DNA from: Chimonanthus salicifolius | Taxonomy: Eukaryota; Streptophyta; Magnoliopsida; Laurales; Calycanthaceae | Length of the DNA: 64,000 nucleotides | Direction of reading: 5' to 3' | Assembly (NCBI GenBank): GCA_013350335.1 | Contig: CM023537.1 | Span: forward strand, 10,968,438 to 11,032,437 | In this document: positions 59,302 through 64,000 of the stretch, piece by piece | Layout of the letters: every line of letters starts with the position of its first letter | How positions within the stretch are numbered: position 1 is the stretch's first letter | Notes under the pieces: model-generated | The model's input: the letters and a program-made list of their open reading frames with translations, nothing else | Databases searched by the model: none | What the model was told of the DNA's origin: nothing | Translations under genes and position numbers: made by a program

Positions 59302-62300
59302 CTATGTTGGCCCAAAAGTTCTCTAGCCCATAACCTAAAATTCAAACTCAGAATTGGTCCATTAGTAAGTTGTTGCACCCTTCATGTTGAACTTGTTGGG
59401 CCGACAAGCCAATAAGACAGGTTTTGAGCAACTACATGTACAAGCAAGGCCTTAGACTGTCGTTCAGTCTAAAGGCTTTTATATGTAACCTATATTTAGC
59501 TGAATCGAACTGGGTCTGCTGGGGACTGAGGCTGACCCAACCCATTGTAACCGTTATCACCCACCTCTCACTTGATTATAGATTGGTCTGGGCCTGGACC
59601 TGGAAAAATCGGAACATGCCAAAAACAGCCCAAACTGTGGTTCATAGTTCCGTAGACCCATAGACCCAAACTGATCCAACTTGGAAAAAATTGGATTCAG
59701 ATCATACATATCTTCAAAAAAAAATTAATTCAACCCGGCAATGACCGAATCCAACCTGAAATAAATCTAAGTCGGCTTGGGTTTAGGACTCCTAGGATCA
59801 AACCAGAACGACCGGAATTAGAAATTAAAAAATATATTAGGTTTTTTACATTTTTTCAATGGTTTTACTGATGTGCCATACCCGAATAGGATTAATTTTT
59901 TCAATAAATGATAAATTAAGACCTAACCTTATCATTTCTCTTTTCTACATAAAAAGAATACTTTCTCATCAATCTATACAACAATCAAATAAGGAGTGGA
60001 AGGAGGGACTAGAAAACTTGAAACCTCAATCTCAACCTTGGAAGAGAGATCCATGCTAGTTAAAACTTGAAAGCAAAGTGGCAATTGGATCAACTATGGT
60101 AGATCAATTGAAACCTTCTTTCTTGTCATTGATGGTTTAAAATATTGTGCAGTCTATAAGGGTCATTCCCCACATTCCCCATACCGATGATGATACAAAT
60201 TCTTATAAAGTGCTCCAATGTGATAAAAAAATACACCAATGTCCCTTATTATCAAAATCACCGATGTCTCTATCACTTAACACAAAACATAAAGATTTCT
60301 CCAACAAAAAATTACCAAACAAGTCCTATTTAATAAAATTTAACTCATAAATGTACAACACATGCATCTATTTAAGCAAATCCTATTGAAGTCAACCCGA
60401 GCATGAATGAAATTAAAATAAGACCAATGTTTTTATTTTGCCCTAGTTAGTGACATGAAGCTAACATTAGAAATTCTATGGAGAATGGATTAAGGAGAAT
60501 GAGATAAAGAGAAAAGTCTTAATAATTACAATGTTATCCATCATTGATTTTATATAGCTCATTTGACGAAGTGGAATAATATGCTTCAATGATAATTTTT
60601 TAGAGCCATTCTCCTTATTCATTCCTTTTAAACTCACTCTCCTTAGACTTGCTCTATCCAATATAGCTTAGTCAAGCCTGATTACTTGAATTAGGCTCAA
60701 CCGTATAGAGAGATTGAGGGTTAAATGAAGAACAGACTTGCTATTCAGAGCTTGGATTGTGCTATTGGTTGGTTAAATCTGAGCCTTGTTTTCTCCAAAT
60801 AAGATCCTCTTTTTTCTATGTTTCACATCACTGGACAAATCGATCCTCCAGTGTCAATTCTCTTGAGAAATATTTTCCATTGTCCATTCTATTGCAATTT
60901 GCAGTCATAAGATTTGTGCCCCACATGGGTCCACTTTGTTCATTGGCACAGGTTTCCATTCCATGCTCTCTATGTTGCACAGACCTCAATTCAGAGAACA
61001 TGTCTATGTCAGACACTTCGTTTTTATGTGTAAAATCAGTGTCCTTACCATATCGATTGCATGTCCTTAGTCATACCCATCTCGTGTCTGGGCATCATTA
61101 CATGCTCTATTGTTCCATCACCCTACTTCAATGATAGAAACAACGGCTATATTCACATTCCCTGCTGAAGCTCACTATACCTTTCTGAAGCTTCAAAAAG
61201 CATTAGAAACAATGACCTGTGCTCCCTGCTCAAAGATCAAAGTTACTGCAGACAGAATTCTAAAATGCAAGCAAAGCTGTAACAAATAGAATTCCTCAAG
61301 TCTGCTATGATGATTGAAGAACTTACCACTTGCTCTTGTTTATCTGATTGGAGATCAGATGTTGTGTGTCAAGGTTGATACAGTGCAAAAGGAAAAGGTA
61401 CAAGGATTGTAGTACAAAAACCTACAACTTGCTACAAGAAAATCATCGATTGCTTCATAAGTAGAGGAATAACAAAACTAAGAGAATCATAATAGCGGAC
61501 TTTAGAAGTACCAAAGCAAGAAAGGGACATGAGAACTGTTAAATCAGCAGAAATGGTGCAAAAACTTGTTGATGCTATAGCACTAAGGTGGTGTATGACG
61601 TGAGAAAACTATTTGTGCTGTAGACGGGCTGATTGCTACCTACCAATTGTTACTTTAGTGGAGAAAAGTGAAGACTGATTTAATGGAGGAAAATAAATCA
61701 ACATGAACAAATTTCGTTTATATGATGGACAACCAAAATCATCTTTGAAGGATAGTGGATTGACCATTTTCCCCAAATCTAATGGGGCAAGCTTAACTCC
61801 TTCAGTGAATACCTAAAGAAATAAAGGTTATGAGGAAAACTTGTCCTCTCTTAAGTAGTTTCCATATCCATCGAGTGGAAAATTTCCACTCGCCACACAT
61901 CTGAATGCCACCTAAGAATCAGTTGGAATGGTTGAAAAAGAAAATCACATAGAAGTGCAATGAATGTCATTTGGGAATTACACTTGGATATGACCGAAGG
62001 TAATTGACAGAAGGTAATTGATGCAATGTCAAATGTTAACTGAACTGAAAAGATCAGATAAGACATGGAACTTTTGAAACCAGAACAATGGATGCCAGCA
62101 CTCCTCGAAGGAAGAATCGAAAAATCAAATGATCAAATGTCTTCAAAACATTGTGCAAGTATCATGGGTCGTGGGAATTTAATGCCATATATAACTACAA
62201 ACAGAAACATGAAAGGAGGAAGACATGTTAGTAGTAATGAGACCCAAGATTGGCATTTTTATATATACTGATTCACGCTGAAGATTCAAGGACTCATAAT

Positions 62301-62572
62301 TGCAAGCATTATATTAATAAAATGCTGTCTTGTTTACCTGGATCCTGCACAGACCTCTTCACATCAAACACTCAAAACTCCCAAAGCCGAAGAAAAAGGA
62401 AAACAAGCCTATCTATCAAAGCCTCAAAATTTTCATGGACAGAGCTCCATTACTCAATGCATATTGCATCCTAGGTTCTCTAAAGAACTCACTGTAAAGT
62501 ATGTGTTCTTCCAGTCGAATTATAGCAACTGCAAAATTTATGCAATACTTTAACTGTTAGTATTGAATTCTA
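59302..62572. other. Intergenic to the HHO 3' end
   Basis: 59450-59830 is rich in 'gaccca' and 'gggtc' motifs like the flanking MITEs, perhaps a decayed element. 60757-61134 is open for 125 codons but has no recognisable domain. The 3' UTR of the HHO gene likely lies at about 62200-62572. No other gene supported. Confidence 0.4.
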
Positions 62573-64000
62573 TCATTCGGTATCTTCATTGCTTGACCTT
62601 TGAAGATGGCCTCTCCAACTATAGCTCTCAGATTTCACATCATCTTCATCAGCTGTGTCACTCACTGTACTAGAGATTTCTGGAGCACTCCTGGCCAAGT
62701 GAAGAGGGCCTTGTGGAGTGCTAGATTGAGAATTGCTCTGCTCTGAGGCCTCGTAATGTTCATGTGCAGACCACTTTCTCCCTAATACCTCAACTCTTTC
62801 ATTTCCAATAGCCGGTGTAGTATTAGCAGAAAGTCTGTGTGTATGCAAACGGTACTTCTGAAGAAACACAAGGGAGCATCATTCATCACTACTGACAAAA
62901 ATTGTGAGGACGACAAATATAGAATAAAATAAGGATTTTAGGTCACCTGCAAATGACTCTTTACTTCATCATTGGTTAGCCCATCATCCATCATCAGTTC
63001 TCTGATCTGTTTAGGAGTAGCAACTGCACATTAAAAAGGAGAAGAACAACCATATGAGATAAATGAAAAGGTGCAGTTTACTCTTAGTAATTGAATACTC
63101 TAATTCCACTCACATAAGCATCATGGCACAATATAAAAAGAACTAAATCAAGCATGTCATGTAGCTTGTATGTTGTTATGGACCATCCATATCCATTTTT
63201 ACAGATTCAAGAACAGTTACTTTCTGTTTTCTCTCTTAGTCATTCAGTCTTCTATGATTTAATCACGTCATTTTTATATGTCGTAAAAATTCAAAGTATT
63301 CCAAAGAAAGAAATTAAGGTTTACATTCAGCGATTCAGCCACTATTTTCATAGACTCAAGTAGGCAGGCATATAAAAGCCTGAATCCTAAACATACAATG
63401 AATTTTCACTTCCACGCAAGAATTCAGGTCCTTAAGCCAAGATCAAGATCAACAATTTTACAACCATTAAATTTTCATTTTTCATTAGTTTATTCACTTG
63501 TTGATTGAAGAACAATCTTATCATAATCATATGGATGCAGATGTTTACTTATATTAATCTACATAAACATTTGAAACCAACTTGTTTTTTCAGATTCTCT
63601 ATTACTTTTTCATCTCCAATTCCTATATAACCTTGTGATCCACCGAGCTGCTGCAAAGCATTGACGAACCGTCTGTGTAATTCTGGTGACCAGCACCTTC
63701 TCCGCTTTCTCAGCTGTGGCTGCTGCTGTAAATTCAATTGAGTGATTGCTTCGGTAGAAACTAAAGCTCTATGACTGCTCTTTAAACCCAATTCAGCCCC
63801 TCGATTCTTGATTCTAGGTGACAATAGAGAAAGATCAGGCAAAGGCAATGTTGCCTCCTCATTTTCCTTCCTCAATGTAAAAGCTGACAAACCATTGGAA
63901 GGCATAAATTCCCCCGCTTTATTCCTGTATTTACATCTGGGAAATGAGTACTCATATGCATTCCCATCTGATTTTTTCTCCTCCTGAACTTGGAACAAGA
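62573..64000 (-). CDS. HHO/NIGT1-type GARP (G2-like) transcription factor, 5' partial
   Basis: Three exons on the minus strand within the window: 64000-63632 (5' end outside), 63023-62947 and 62857-62573 (stop). Joined, they give a complete GARP DNA-binding domain: [53 protein letters not shown]. Upstream lies LPDLSLLSP, an LxLxL EAR-type repression motif typical of this family; the C-terminus is acidic and Ser-rich. The missing N-terminus should carry the coiled-coil region of the HHO family. HHO/NIGT1 proteins are nuclear repressors controlling nitrate and phosphate starvation responses and, in some members, flowering. Which HHO paralogue this is cannot be settled from the visible part. The 77-bp middle exon is characteristic of GARP genes. 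Confidence 0.92.

Noticed and set aside
40956..64000. Functional ABA or stress gene cluster (OST1, DREB2, HHO)
   Set aside because: The genes are tens of kilobases apart, on different strands, with unrelated intergenic repeats; proximity is more likely chance.

Overview
This is a window of nuclear DNA from a flowering plant, most likely a eudicot. It is AT-rich, its genes have GT-AG introns, and it is dense in hAT-type MITEs, solo LTRs and LINE/SINE debris. No gene is prokaryotic or organellar. The securely recognised genes are a DREB2-type AP2/ERF factor (4877-8274, + strand, C-terminus broken), two tandem 2-oxoglutarate/Fe(II) dioxygenases (13546-16366 and 28433-30627, +), a complete nine-exon SnRK2.6/OST1-type ABA kinase (48172-40956, - strand) and the 3' part of an HHO/NIGT1-type GARP factor (64000-62573, -). 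A family of small (about 160 aa) proteins of unknown function has intact members at 32450, 36860 and 39194 (+), a partial member at 1-133 (-) and a relic at 22310-23043 (-).

Layout. Positions 1-2630 and 34351-36992 are near-identical inverted arms about 31.7 kb apart, each carrying a promoter and 5' end of the small-protein gene. Next comes a 1.8-kb repeat element with a ~315-bp tandem array (2903-4696) that ends directly against the DREB2 TATA box. Positions 10660-31525 are a tandem segmental duplication: copy A 10660-22310, copy B 23044-31525. Each copy holds one dioxygenase gene. Later insertions distinguish the copies and leave readable empty sites in the partner: a hAT MITE (12608-13088), a solo LTR with a nested hAT (16597-18771) and a solo LTR (19199-22123) in A; a solo LTR with a nested hAT MITE (24455-27845) in B.

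32-40 kb is the small-protein cluster, 41-48 kb the kinase gene, and 48.5-62.5 kb is almost gene-free, with four MITEs whose 8-bp target duplications can be read directly. OST1 and DREB2 both belong to ABA/drought signalling in established knowledge, but nothing in the sequence shows that they are co-regulated. The least explained content is the small-protein family together with the inverted and direct duplications that carry it.
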